This document shows, in pieces, positions 51,568-61,355 of a stretch of 64,000 bases of DNA. The notes under the pieces were generated by a model. The model had not been told where the DNA came from. It was given only the letters and a program-made list of their open reading frames with translations, and searched no databases. Position 1 is the first letter of the stretch. The number at the start of each line of letters is the position of its first letter. A program made the translations under genes and the position numbers. Origin of the DNA: Halomarinibacterium sp034670265 (lineage in GTDB: Bacteria > Bacteroidota > Bacteroidia > Flavobacteriales > Flavobacteriaceae); the NCBI GenBank assembly GCA_034670265.1, contig JAXMNU010000005.1, positions 62,001-126,000 on the forward strand. Direction: 5' to 3'.

Positions 51568-54500
51568 GAAAAAGAAAAGTGTAGATAAAGAGTTTAAACT
51601 CTCCTCGTGGGCTATTGACAATAAAACCACAATTTATGTTGTCATTGCTATCATCCTATTTTTAGGAGCGGGTGCCTATTCGAGTATGCCAAGGGAGACT
51701 TTCCCAGAAATTAAAGAAACAAAAATTTACATAAGCACTCCGTATCCCGGAAACACCGCCGAAGATATTGAACGACTTATTGTAGATCCGCTAGAAGACC
51801 GACTTAAAAACATAAGTAATGTTGTAGAAATTATTTCAACTTCTCAAGAGGACTACGGAATTATCACAGTTGAATTTGATGAAAACATTACGGTTGAAGA
51901 AGCAAAAACCAAAGTAAAAGACGAAGTCGATGTAGAAAAGTCCAGTGAAGACTGGCCTACTTTTAATGGAGCCAAAGTTGATCCCAATGTTTTTGATCTT
52001 AACTTTTCAGAAGAGACACCCATAAGTAACATTAATATAAAAGGAAATTATACTACTGAAAAGCTTAAAGAATTTGCAGAATACCTCGAAGATAAAATTG
52101 AAGATTTAGAGGAAATAAAACAAGCAGATATTCGAGGGGCACAAGAAAAAGAAGTGCAAGTAGCGGTAGACATTTACAAAATGATGGCTGCAAAAGTAAG
52201 TTTTGATGACATCCTCAATGCCATTAGAAATGGAAATATGACTATGTCTGCGGGTAATGTTATTGCTAGTGGACAACGAAGAACTATCCGTATCCTTGGT
52301 GAGATTGAAAAACCTGAAGAGCTAGAAAACTTTGTTGTCAAGACACAAGGTGGAGCCGTTTATTTAAAAGATGTCGCAACGGTAAGCTTCCAAGAAGAAG
52401 AGAAAACTACCTATGCAAGGGAGTTTGGTGAAGGTGTGGTGATGCTAGATGTAAAAAAACGTGCTGGAAAAAATATGGTTGAGGCTGCTCAAAAAATTGA
52501 AAAAATTATTGAAGACGCTCGCGAAAATGTTTTCCCACAAGATGTGGAGGTAACCATTGCAAATGACCAATCTGCAAAAACATTAAATCAGGTAGATGAC
52601 CTTGTAAATAATATCATCTTTGGTATTATACTGGTAGTAACTGTCTTAATGTTCTTCTTAGGTTTTAGAAATGCATTGTTTGTAGGTTTTGCAATCCCAA
52701 TGTCTATGTTTATGAGTTTCATGATTCTATCTGCATTAGGATATACTATGAATACGATGATTCTCTTCGCCTTAATTATGGGGTTAGGAATGTTGGTAGA
52801 TAATGGGATTGTGGTCGTGGAGAATGTATATCGCCTCATGGATGAAGAAGGCATGTCTAGAATTGAAGCTGCTAAAAAGGGGATTGGTGAAATTGCTTTC
52901 CCAATTATTATTTCGACTGTAACCACGGTAGCGGCGTTTGTGCCATTAGGAATGTGGCCTGGTGTTATGGGTGAGTTTATGATTTATTTCCCCATCACCT
53001 TATCGGTAGTTTTAGGATCCTCACTCTTTGTGGCAATATTTATGAACTCAGTGTTGGTTTCTCAATTTATGGAGACAGAAGAAAGAGTACTCTCTCTTAA
53101 AAGTTTATTGATTCTTACTGCAATACTAGGAGGATTAGGGATCATTATATTATTAGTTGGTGGAGCCATAAGAGGTTTGGGAACATTAATGATTTTTACA
53201 GCTATTTTATTCTGGATTTATAAGTACTTCTTAAAAAGGTGGGCGAATTATTTTCAGAGAAATTCACTTCCATGGCTTGAAGAAAAATACAAAAGAACCC
53301 TAAATTTTGCACTTACAGGGTGGAAGCCGTTCGCCTTCTTTGGTGGAACTTTTCTATTATTATTCATTGTATTTGGATTATTTGGAGCTTCTATAGGAAG
53401 TCAAAGAACAAGTGTTGAGTTTTTCCCAGACAATAAACCTAACCAAATTATAGTCTATATAGAATATCCTCAAGGCACAGATATTGAAAAAACCAATGCC
53501 ATAACAAAGGATATTGAGCAACGTGTATATGGCATTGTTAATGACTCTGAATATAAAGAGAGTAATGGCTATAATTACTTAGTAGAATCTGCTGTCTCTC
53601 AGGTTGGTGAAGGTGCTGGTAACCCTCAGACTGATGGTGGTAGTTCTGCCGAAATGCCACATCGTGGGAAGATTACGGCAACTATGCGCGAATACAAATA
53701 CCGAAAAGGAAAAGATAGTGAAGTACTTCGTAAAAAAGTTCAAGAAGCCCTAAAAGGTATTTATCCTGGAGTTGCCATCTCGGTTGAAAAAGATGCCGCA
53801 GGACCCCCCGCAGGATATCCTATTAATATTGAAATTGAAGGAGATGATTATGATCAACTAATCCAAACTGCGGAAATCATGAGAAACTTTATCAATTCTC
53901 GAAATATCGCTGGAATTGATGAGTTAAAAATAGATGTAAATAAAGGGAAACCTTCTATGCAGGTATATGTTGATAGAGAAAAGGCTGGAGAATTAGGAGT
54001 TTCTGCTGGACAAGTGGGAAATCAATTACGTAGATCTGTATTTGGTGAAAAAGCAGGGATTTATAAAAAAGATGGGGATGATTTTGATATTAACGTACGT
54101 TTTAACGAAGATAACAAAGACAATAAAAGTGCATTATTTAACCAGAATATTACGTTTAGAGATCAAGCTACTGGGCAATTAAAAGAGATTCCTCTATCGG
54201 CTGTTACAAGTAGAAAAAACACCTCATCTTTTAGTGCTATTAAACATCGCGACAAGAAAAGAGTTGTCACAGTATATTCGGCTTTAGAACCTGGGTATAC
54301 CGATGCGGGTGCTATTGTAAGTCAGATTCAAACCGAAATGGCAAACTTTACAGAGCTTCCAGAAGGTGTTTCTATAGATTACACAGGTCAAATAGAAGAA
54401 CAAAACAAACAAATGGCATTTTTAATGGGCGCTTTCTTTTCAGGGTTAGGATTGATTATGTTGATTCTTATCTTTCAGTTTAGTTCGATATCAAAACCAA

Positions 54501-55069
54501 CCATTATTATGTTGGCCATTTTCTTAAGTTTTATTGGTGTTTTTGGTGGCATATTAATCACCGGGTCTTCTTTTGTTATTATGATGACTATGATGGGAAT
54601 CATTTCCTTGGCAGGTATTGTGGTTAACAATGGGGTGGTTCTTCTAGATTACACCCAACTACTCATTGACAGAAGAATGGTGGAGTTAAATTTAGAAGAT
54701 AATGTGTTACTCCCTAAGCAAGAAGTGAAGGAAATTATTATAAAAGCTGGTAAGGCACGTTTACGCCCAGTATTGTTAACGGCAATTACTACTGTGTTAG
54801 GCTTAATTCCACTTGCAATAGGGTTTAATATGGATTTCTTTTCATTATTTTCTGAATTTAATCCAAATATTTACATTGGTGGTGATAACGTTATTTTCTG
54901 GGGACCCTTAGCTTGGGCAGTTATCTACGGACTAATTATTGCAACTTTCTTAACCTTAATCATTGTTCCTGTATTATTTTATATAGTACATAGATTAAAA
55001 TTACGTTTACGTGGTTGGTTTGGAAAAGCCGATACAATTGCAGAAAGTCCTCAATTAACTGAAGCATAA
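51560..55069 (+). CDS. RND efflux pump permease (AcrB-like)
   Basis: The 1169-residue protein is an AcrB-type permease with twelve transmembrane helices in two halves and two large periplasmic loops. It is longer than AcrB (1049) because of an extra helix pair after the first half (residues about 515-555, SLLILTAILGGLGIIILLVGG). In TM4 the proton-relay pair normally Asp-Asp reads D414-N415 (LVDNGIVVVENV), and in TM10 the position of the AcrB Lys940 is Asn (VVNNGVVLLDY), so proton coupling must differ from AcrB. Substrate unknown. It is the last gene of the operon. Confidence 0.93.
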   Translation: MSKKKKSVDKEFKLSSWAIDNKTTIYVVIAIILFLGAGAYSSMPRETFPEIKETKIYISTPYPGNTAEDIERLIVDPLEDRLKNISNVVEIISTSQEDYGIITVEFDENITVEEAKTKVKDEVDVEKSSEDWPTFNGAKVDPNVFDLNFSEETPISNINIKGNYTTEKLKEFAEYLEDKIEDLEEIKQADIRGAQEKEVQVAVDIYKMMAAKVSFDDILNAIRNGNMTMSAGNVIASGQRRTIRILGEIEKPEELENFVVKTQGGAVYLKDVATVSFQEEEKTTYAREFGEGVVMLDVKKRAGKNMVEAAQKIEKIIEDARENVFPQDVEVTIANDQSAKTLNQVDDLVNNIIFGIILVVTVLMFFLGFRNALFVGFAIPMSMFMSFMILSALGYTMNTMILFALIMGLGMLVDNGIVVVENVYRLMDEEGMSRIEAAKKGIGEIAFPIIISTVTTVAAFVPLGMWPGVMGEFMIYFPITLSVVLGSSLFVAIFMNSVLVSQFMETEERVLSLKSLLILTAILGGLGIIILLVGGAIRGLGTLMIFTAILFWIYKYFLKRWANYFQRNSLPWLEEKYKRTLNFALTGWKPFAFFGGTFLLLFIVFGLFGASIGSQRTSVEFFPDNKPNQIIVYIEYPQGTDIEKTNAITKDIEQRVYGIVNDSEYKESNGYNYLVESAVSQVGEGAGNPQTDGGSSAEMPHRGKITATMREYKYRKGKDSEVLRKKVQEALKGIYPGVAISVEKDAAGPPAGYPINIEIEGDDYDQLIQTAEIMRNFINSRNIAGIDELKIDVNKGKPSMQVYVDREKAGELGVSAGQVGNQLRRSVFGEKAGIYKKDGDDFDINVRFNEDNKDNKSALFNQNITFRDQATGQLKEIPLSAVTSRKNTSSFSAIKHRDKKRVVTVYSALEPGYTDAGAIVSQIQTEMANFTELPEGVSIDYTGQIEEQNKQMAFLMGAFFSGLGLIMLILIFQFSSISKPTIIMLAIFLSFIGVFGGILITGSSFVIMMTMMGIISLAGIVVNNGVVLLDYTQLLIDRRMVELNLEDNVLLPKQEVKEIIIKAGKARLRPVLLTAITTVLGLIPLAIGFNMDFFSLFSEFNPNIYIGGDNVIFWGPLAWAVIYGLIIATFLTLIIVPVLFYIVHRLKLRLRGWFGKADTIAESPQLTEA

Positions 55070-55078
55070 ACAATAAAA

Positions 55079-55112
55079 AAAACCCTTCAATATTTGAAGG
55101 GTTTTCTTTTTT
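55079..55112. terminator. Bidirectional terminator between permease and susD
   Basis: AAAACCCTTCAA pairs with TTGAAGGGTTTT around TAT, with T-runs on both strands. Confidence 0.9.
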
Positions 55113-55131
55113 ATAAATTATGGTTTTGAAA

Positions 55132-56430
55132 TTATAATCCTTCAGTAAATGGAGTTGGAAAAGCATCTATGATGTTATCTCCACTTCTATCTAATGGAAC
55201 ATAGTTTTCATTTAGCCTATTCAAACGTCTTAAATCAATCCAACGATGTCCTTCTCCAAAAAGAGAGTATCTTCTTTGATTTAAAACTTCTTCAAGAAGT
55301 GAAGCATTATCTGTTGCTCCTGTATAGTCTCCAATACCTGCAGCGTTTCTTACAATATTTATTGCAGCCACTGCTTGACCATTATTTAACCCTATTTGAG
55401 CTTCAGCATAAATTAAAATCAATTCCTCATTACGTATTAAATAAATAGGATCTACATTGCTATCGTAAAGAGCTATTTGGTAATCTGCTGTTAGACCATC
55501 GAAAAGGACAGTTCCGCCTTCAAAAAGATTAGACTTTTCTGCTACTCTTAAGTCACCCGCCTCAGCATCATTAATCCAAGAATCATGTATCATAAATTCC
55601 TGACCAGACTGATTAAGAACGTGGAATAATGTGTTTTGAAGATCATTCCCAGTTAAACCAAATACATGGGTAGCTCCAGTCCATAAATCTCCATTCAGAT
55701 CAAAAAATGAATTACTAAGCATTGATAGAGCTTGTTGATTATTTCCTTGATATAGAGACACCCGTGCAGCTAATGCTCTGTTAAATTTTGCAAATGAAGA
55801 CGGCGTATCGAATCCTAACGTAGTTGAAAAATCGAAACTACCACCAGCGGCAGATAAGTTTGAATTTGCTTCATTAAGCAAATCCATAATCTCAGCTAAA
55901 GCATTTTCATAACTTACAGTGGGTCCTAAATTATCTGGGTCTTCAACATCAATACGTATACCATTGGTGTACTGTCTATTTGCTACCATTAATAAGGCAT
56001 AAGCCTTTAATGTTTTAGCAAATCCATAATACCCATTTTTAGTTTCATCAGAAAATCCTGCAAGGGAATTTTCTACTGCCGGCACTAATAAGTTAGCAGA
56101 TTTAACAACTTTATACCAAGCCGAATAGGACCTAGTAGTTAAGAATCCATTATTATCCAAAGGTCCTTTTAAAAGTTCCCCTGTATATCTTGGGTCAACC
56201 CCAGACAAATCGTAATATTCTCTCGCTAAGATACTCACAGAGTTGTAATGAAATGCTATATCATTACGCATTACTGCTTCTAAACCAACTGCTAAAAGTT
56301 GAATATCTGCCTGCGAAGCATTTTCAGCAAAAGTTTCTTCACTGGGTGAGTTAGGGTTTTGAATTTCATCCAACGTACATCCAGTAAGTACTAGTATACT
56401 GCTTATAAGTATATATTTTATGTATTTCAT
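55132..56430 (-). CDS. SusD/RagB family surface glycan- or peptide-binding lipoprotein
   Basis: I start at the ATG ending at 56430 (432 residues), where a lipoprotein signal follows (ILISSILVLTGC, Cys18). The mature protein has the SusD helical pattern: the TPR-like region (AFAKTLKAYALLMVANRQYTNG), FSTTLGFDTPSSFAKFNRALAARVSLYQGN, and the C-terminal LLEEVLNQRRYSLFGEGHRWIDLRRL. SusD proteins form the lid of the SusC transporter at the cell surface. It follows susC after 13 nt. No glycan-cutting enzyme is beside it, so the substrate is unknown. Confidence 0.93.
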   Translation of the reverse strand: MKYIKYILISSILVLTGCTLDEIQNPNSPSEETFAENASQADIQLLAVGLEAVMRNDIAFHYNSVSILAREYYDLSGVDPRYTGELLKGPLDNNGFLTTRSYSAWYKVVKSANLLVPAVENSLAGFSDETKNGYYGFAKTLKAYALLMVANRQYTNGIRIDVEDPDNLGPTVSYENALAEIMDLLNEANSNLSAAGGSFDFSTTLGFDTPSSFAKFNRALAARVSLYQGNNQQALSMLSNSFFDLNGDLWTGATHVFGLTGNDLQNTLFHVLNQSGQEFMIHDSWINDAEAGDLRVAEKSNLFEGGTVLFDGLTADYQIALYDSNVDPIYLIRNEELILIYAEAQIGLNNGQAVAAINIVRNAAGIGDYTGATDNASLLEEVLNQRRYSLFGEGHRWIDLRRLNRLNENYVPLDRSGDNIIDAFPTPFTEGL

Positions 56431-56443
56431 GATTGTTATATTT

Positions 56444-59404
56444 TTAAAAATCCACATTTATGTGAAAGTTAATAAATCTTGATGCTGGATATGGCGTTAC
56501 CTCAACGTTATTTGCCAATACGTTATTTCCAAAGTTCGAAACTTCAGGGTCATAACTATTATAATCAAATATATTTATCAAGTTTCTTCCAGAAACCCCA
56601 AATTGTATTCTATCTGCATATTTGATTAAACCAGAAGGTAATGTATAATAAAGACCAACTTCTCTTAGTCTTATATAACCTGCATCTTCAATAACTGGAT
56701 CTGGGTTAACAAAAGCTTGGCTTGCTCTGTAAGGACCATTAGCTAATTGTCCTGAGGGATCTAAGCCAAATTCATCATAATCCCAAGTAGTACCAGCTAA
56801 ATCATATAAAAGAGTAGTTAAGTTTATACCATCACCACCTTCTTTCCAATGCCATAAAAATGACAATTCAATGTTCTTAAACTTAATATTATTAGACCAA
56901 GACATTTGATAATCTGGCTCTGCATCACCATATACAAAGAATCCATCTCCTTCGGGATCTCTTTCAGCAATTTCAGCTTCAGTATAAGCGCTAGGGTCAT
57001 ACGTTCCCACAATTTGAGTAGCTGGTTTTCCTTCTTGAATTTGGAAGGTTCCTAACGAAGCTGCAAATCCACCTACTGTAAAACTAGGCACATCTAAACG
57101 TGTAACTTCAGAACGGTTTCTCCACCACTTTATATTAGTACTCCACGAGAAATTTTCGCTGTCAACCACTAGTGCGTCTAGATATAATTCAATTCCATTA
57201 TTTTCTAGTTCGGCACCGTTAATAAACTGACTTGTAAAACCACTAGAAGTTGGCGTAGAAGCTTGTAATAATAGGTCATCAATTTTCTTATTATACAAAG
57301 AAGCTTCTATTCGAACTCGATTATTTAATAATCCTAAATCTAAACCATATTCTAACTCTGATTGACGTTCTGGCTCAATATTAGGATTTCCTCTTAAGTT
57401 TCCAATGGTATTTCCTGAAACACCTCCAATAAACTGTGCATTAAAGTTTGTAAAACGCGCATTAAAAGGAGCAAATCTTCCAGATTCACCGTAAGCGACT
57501 CTTGGTTTAAAAGTGCTTACAAATCCTAAATTGGAGAAGTTATGAATATTAACTGCTAAGTTACCCTTTGGATAGTAATATGTTTTATTGGCATCACCGT
57601 TGTTTGTCGATTTATCTCCTCGAACACCAACAGTTCCAATAATTTTATCATCCCAGTTAATTTCAGTTTGTCCAAAAAATCCAGTATCCCTTTGTGGAAT
57701 AATAACTTGTGATGTTGAAACATTAGATGCCTGACCTAAATTAGTTTGCGATCCATTTAGTCCAGTAGCAACTGTAATTACAGTGTTTCTGTCAAAATTT
57801 TGCAAGAAATTACCAATCTGAGTAGTAAAGCTCAAACCGTTGTCTAAATTTAAATCGTGCACCAAGAAAGCAGATAAATTATAATTAGTATTTACGGTAC
57901 TTCCAGAAATAGCAACACCTCCTAATGAAGAAGGGTCTCTGAAATAAGATAATGCTCTAGGAAATATACTGGTTGAGCGTAAAGTATATTGGTCAAAACC
58001 TCCTTGTAATACTAGTTTTAAACGATTGTTATCTGTAGTAACTAACTTAAGGTTAGACGTAGCACTACCAATGAATCGATTAATTTTTTCTTCATTCCTA
58101 GTTAATGCAACCGTCTCTAAAACATTAGAGCCCGCTCCTCCTTGTGGATACACTCCATCTACAGCAGAAAGGTTTTCCCAAGGATAGGTAAAGGCTAAGG
58201 CATACCCAACAGTACGGTTAGCATTTCCATTATTAAAGAATCCTCGATCAGCTTCAGAGTTTATATAGTTTGAAGTTACGTACAAGTCTAGCCAATCGGT
58301 AAACTTTTGTCCTAAATTAAGTCGTATAGAACTTTTAGAATATCCTGTATTATCAACTAGTCCTGGTTCATTTCTATGGGTAGCACCAAAGAAATAGTCT
58401 GTATCGTCCTTAGCACCAGAAGTTGAAAATCTAGTCATAAAAGACATCTTTGTTTCTCCAAACAATTCCTTTTCGTAATCTCTTAAGTTATCTAAATTAA
58501 AATCAGAAGGTCCTCCTAAAGCTTCAATTTCAGATTTATCCCAATCTCTAAGTCCTAATAATTGTGTAGCTTGTCTCAATCCAACTGTATGAGATAAAGA
58601 GACTTTTGGTTTTCCTTTTCTTCCTCTTTTAGTTGTAATAATTACAACCCCTCCAGCTGCACGTGATCCATAGATGGCCGCTGCAGAAGCTCCCTTTAAT
58701 ATTTCAACATTTTCGATATCATTAGGGTCAATATCTGCAATACGGTTTGAAGCATCATCTTGATTGGTAGATGGGTTACCCCCTCCTGCTGCTTCACTTA
58801 CAATATTGTTTCCTAAGCCTATGGTCGAGTTATCAACGTAGATGCCATCTACGATAAATAAAGGCTGTTGATCTCCAAAAATAGAAGTAACACCCCTTAG
58901 CCTCATAGAAATACCTCCACCAGGAGCTCCAGAGTTTGATTTAATTTCTGCACCATTAAATTTTCCATATAAGGCGCCATCCAATCCAGATTGTGCTGTA
59001 GTTCCAATTAACTCATTTGCTGTTATGGAAGCAACAGAGTTAGCTGCATTCGATCGTTTTGTTGAAGATGCCAATCCTGTGATTACAACTTCTTCAAGAG
59101 CCTCAGCAGATTCTTGTAGCGTTACACTAATTCTAGCTGAGGTTGAAACAGATTGTTCTATTGTTTCATATCCCAAAGAAGAAAAAACCAGTGTTACTGG
59201 AAGGTTCGCAACTTCTAAGGTGAAATTACCATCAACATCAGTGGTAGTTCCGTTCGAAGTTCCTTTCTCAATTACGTTTGCAAAGGGAACTGTAACCCCT
59301 GCATTGCTGTTTACTGTCCCCGAGAGTGACACCTGTGCCACCATTAAAAAAGGAGAAATTAATAAAAACAGGAGTATCCTGAGTTTAAAGTTGTTTTGTT
59401 TCAT
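56444..59404 (-). CDS. SusC/RagA family TonB-dependent outer-membrane transporter
   Basis: The 986-residue protein has a signal peptide, then the carboxypeptidase-regulatory-like domain typical of SusC (SGTVNSNAGVTVPFANV, DVDGNFTLEV), the TonB plug (IADIDPNDIENVEILKGASA, AAIYGSRAAGGVVIITTK) and a 22-strand barrel ending FINFHINVDF. With SusD it takes up a glycan, peptide or other polymer fragment across the outer membrane, powered by TonB-ExbB-ExbD. Confidence 0.95.
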   Translation of the reverse strand: MKQNNFKLRILLFLLISPFLMVAQVSLSGTVNSNAGVTVPFANVIEKGTSNGTTTDVDGNFTLEVANLPVTLVFSSLGYETIEQSVSTSARISVTLQESAEALEEVVITGLASSTKRSNAANSVASITANELIGTTAQSGLDGALYGKFNGAEIKSNSGAPGGGISMRLRGVTSIFGDQQPLFIVDGIYVDNSTIGLGNNIVSEAAGGGNPSTNQDDASNRIADIDPNDIENVEILKGASAAAIYGSRAAGGVVIITTKRGRKGKPKVSLSHTVGLRQATQLLGLRDWDKSEIEALGGPSDFNLDNLRDYEKELFGETKMSFMTRFSTSGAKDDTDYFFGATHRNEPGLVDNTGYSKSSIRLNLGQKFTDWLDLYVTSNYINSEADRGFFNNGNANRTVGYALAFTYPWENLSAVDGVYPQGGAGSNVLETVALTRNEEKINRFIGSATSNLKLVTTDNNRLKLVLQGGFDQYTLRSTSIFPRALSYFRDPSSLGGVAISGSTVNTNYNLSAFLVHDLNLDNGLSFTTQIGNFLQNFDRNTVITVATGLNGSQTNLGQASNVSTSQVIIPQRDTGFFGQTEINWDDKIIGTVGVRGDKSTNNGDANKTYYYPKGNLAVNIHNFSNLGFVSTFKPRVAYGESGRFAPFNARFTNFNAQFIGGVSGNTIGNLRGNPNIEPERQSELEYGLDLGLLNNRVRIEASLYNKKIDDLLLQASTPTSSGFTSQFINGAELENNGIELYLDALVVDSENFSWSTNIKWWRNRSEVTRLDVPSFTVGGFAASLGTFQIQEGKPATQIVGTYDPSAYTEAEIAERDPEGDGFFVYGDAEPDYQMSWSNNIKFKNIELSFLWHWKEGGDGINLTTLLYDLAGTTWDYDEFGLDPSGQLANGPYRASQAFVNPDPVIEDAGYIRLREVGLYYTLPSGLIKYADRIQFGVSGRNLINIFDYNSYDPEVSNFGNNVLANNVEVTPYPASRFINFHINVDF

Positions 59405-59539
59405 AGTTTTTGGTTTTGAGTTTTATCCAACTAAGTTACTAAAGATTTATCAATCCTAGTGTATTACTAGCCATTATTTAAACTTACAATAAAAATTGAG
59501 ATAGATTCAAAAAATTCAATCTCAGTCTTAAGTTCTTAT

Positions 59540-59547
59540 TACCTTTG
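59540..59547 (+). promoter_or_regulatory. Candidate -7 element of aspS
   Basis: TACCTTTG fits TAnnTTTG, 20 nt before the aspS ATG. The -33 region has no TTG. An upstream TGAGAT/ATCTCA inverted repeat (59497-59524) is present. Confidence 0.4.
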
Positions 59548-59567
59548 CAGTTAATTTAAAAATTGGC

Positions 59568-61322
59568 ATGTACAGAACACATTCAAACGGACAATTAAAT
59601 AGTAATAATATTGGTGAAACGGTCACTTTATCTGGCTGGGTTCAGAAAATAAGAAATAAAGGATTTATGGTTTGGGTAGATCTTCGCGATCGCTATGGAA
59701 TTACTCAACTTATCTTTGATGAAGAAAGAACCCCTAAAGAGGTCATGGAAATCGCTTCTAAACTTGGCCGAGAATTTGTAATTCAGATTGAAGGAACTGT
59801 TATAGAACGTGAATCAAAAAACCCAAATCTGCCAACGGGTGACATCGAAATATTGGTTTCAAAACTCACCGTTTTAAATAGCTCACTCACTCCACCATTC
59901 ACTATAGAAGATGAAACAGACGGTGGCGAAGATTTACGAATGAAGTATCGTTATCTAGATATACGTCGTAAACCAGTTCGTGATAATTTAATCTTTCGTC
60001 ATAAAGTCACGATGGCGGTGCGCAACTATCTTTCTTTAAAGGACTTTGTTGAAGTTGAAACTCCTTATCTTATAAAATCTACTCCAGAAGGTGCTCGTGA
60101 TTTTGTCGTCCCAAGCCGAATGAATGCAGGTCAATTTTATGCGTTACCGCAATCACCTCAAACCTTTAAGCAGCTATTAATGGTTGGAGGAATGGATAAA
60201 TATTTTCAGATTGTAAAATGTTTCCGTGATGAAGATTTACGTGCCGATAGGCAGCCAGAATTTACACAAATAGACTGCGAAATGGCATTTGTAGAGCAGG
60301 AAGACATCCTCAATACTTTTGAAGGCTTAACCCGCCATTTACTAAAAGAAATTAATGGTGTAGAAGTTGGTGAATTCCCGAGAATGACTTACGACGAAGC
60401 TATGAAGCGCTATGGAAATGACAAGCCAGACATCAGATTTGGAATGGAGTTTGGCGAATTGAATGAAGTAGCTCAACACAAAGATTTTAATGTATTTAAT
60501 AATGCAGAATTGGTCGTAGGAATCGCCGTTCCTGGTGCAAATACTTTCACCCGTAAAGAAATTGACAACCTCATAGACTGGGTTAAGCGCCCACAGATTG
60601 GAGCTTTAGGAATGGTTTATTGTCGCTATAATGAAGACGGCACCTTTAAATCTTCGGTAGATAAATTTTACACCGAAGAAGATTTAGCTAAATGGGCCGA
60701 AGCAACTGGAGCAAAACCAGGAGATTTAATCTGTGTCCTTTCTGGTGAAACTCATAAAGTAAGAACTCAGTTAAGTGCTTTAAGAATGTACCTTGCTACA
60801 ACGCTTGGTCTTAGAAAAAATACTGAATTCGCTCCTCTTTGGGTCATCGACTTCCCGCTTTTAGAATGGGATGAAGACACCAAGCGTTACCATGCCATGC
60901 ATCACCCATTTACCTCACCAAAGCCTGGACAAATGGAGTTATTAAAAACCAACCCTGGTGATGTAAAGGCAAATGCCTACGATTTGGTTCTAAATGGAAA
61001 CGAAATTGGAGGTGGTTCTATTAGAATACACGATAAAGAAATTCAGTCAAAAATGTTCGATTATTTAGGCTTTACTCCAGAAGAAGCAAAAGCGCAATTT
61101 GGATTTTTAATGGATGCCTTTCAATATGGTGCTCCCCCACATGGAGGAATAGCTTTTGGGTTGGACCGATTGGTTGCAATATTAGGGGGTCAAGAAACCA
61201 TTCGTGATTTTATTGCTTTTCCAAAAAACAATGCAGGGCGAGATGTTATGATTGATGCTCCCGCAGTTATTGATAAAGACCAATTGGATGAATTAAGTTT
61301 AAAAGTAGTTTTAAAACCATAA
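59568..61322 (+). CDS. aspS: Aspartyl-tRNA synthetase
   Basis: The 584-residue class II enzyme has the N-terminal anticodon OB-fold (TLSGWVQKIRNKGFMVWVDLRDRYG), motif 2 (FRDEDLRADRQPEFTQID), the bacterial GAD insertion domain in the middle (VVGIAVPGANTFTRKE) and motif 3 (GIAFGLDRLVAILGG). It charges tRNA-Asp. With asnS also present, tRNA-Asn need not be made through this enzyme. Confidence 0.97.
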   Translation: MYRTHSNGQLNSNNIGETVTLSGWVQKIRNKGFMVWVDLRDRYGITQLIFDEERTPKEVMEIASKLGREFVIQIEGTVIERESKNPNLPTGDIEILVSKLTVLNSSLTPPFTIEDETDGGEDLRMKYRYLDIRRKPVRDNLIFRHKVTMAVRNYLSLKDFVEVETPYLIKSTPEGARDFVVPSRMNAGQFYALPQSPQTFKQLLMVGGMDKYFQIVKCFRDEDLRADRQPEFTQIDCEMAFVEQEDILNTFEGLTRHLLKEINGVEVGEFPRMTYDEAMKRYGNDKPDIRFGMEFGELNEVAQHKDFNVFNNAELVVGIAVPGANTFTRKEIDNLIDWVKRPQIGALGMVYCRYNEDGTFKSSVDKFYTEEDLAKWAEATGAKPGDLICVLSGETHKVRTQLSALRMYLATTLGLRKNTEFAPLWVIDFPLLEWDEDTKRYHAMHHPFTSPKPGQMELLKTNPGDVKANAYDLVLNGNEIGGGSIRIHDKEIQSKMFDYLGFTPEEAKAQFGFLMDAFQYGAPPHGGIAFGLDRLVAILGGQETIRDFIAFPKNNAGRDVMIDAPAVIDKDQLDELSLKVVLKP

Positions 61323-61328
61323 ATTTTT

Positions 61329-61352
61329 AAATCCTGTTTCGGCAGGATTTTT
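61329..61352 (+). terminator. Terminator of aspS
   Basis: AAATCCTG pairs with CAGGATTT around TTTCGG, followed by TTT. It ends only a few bases before the next ATG. Confidence 0.75.
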
Positions 61353-61355
61353 TAT

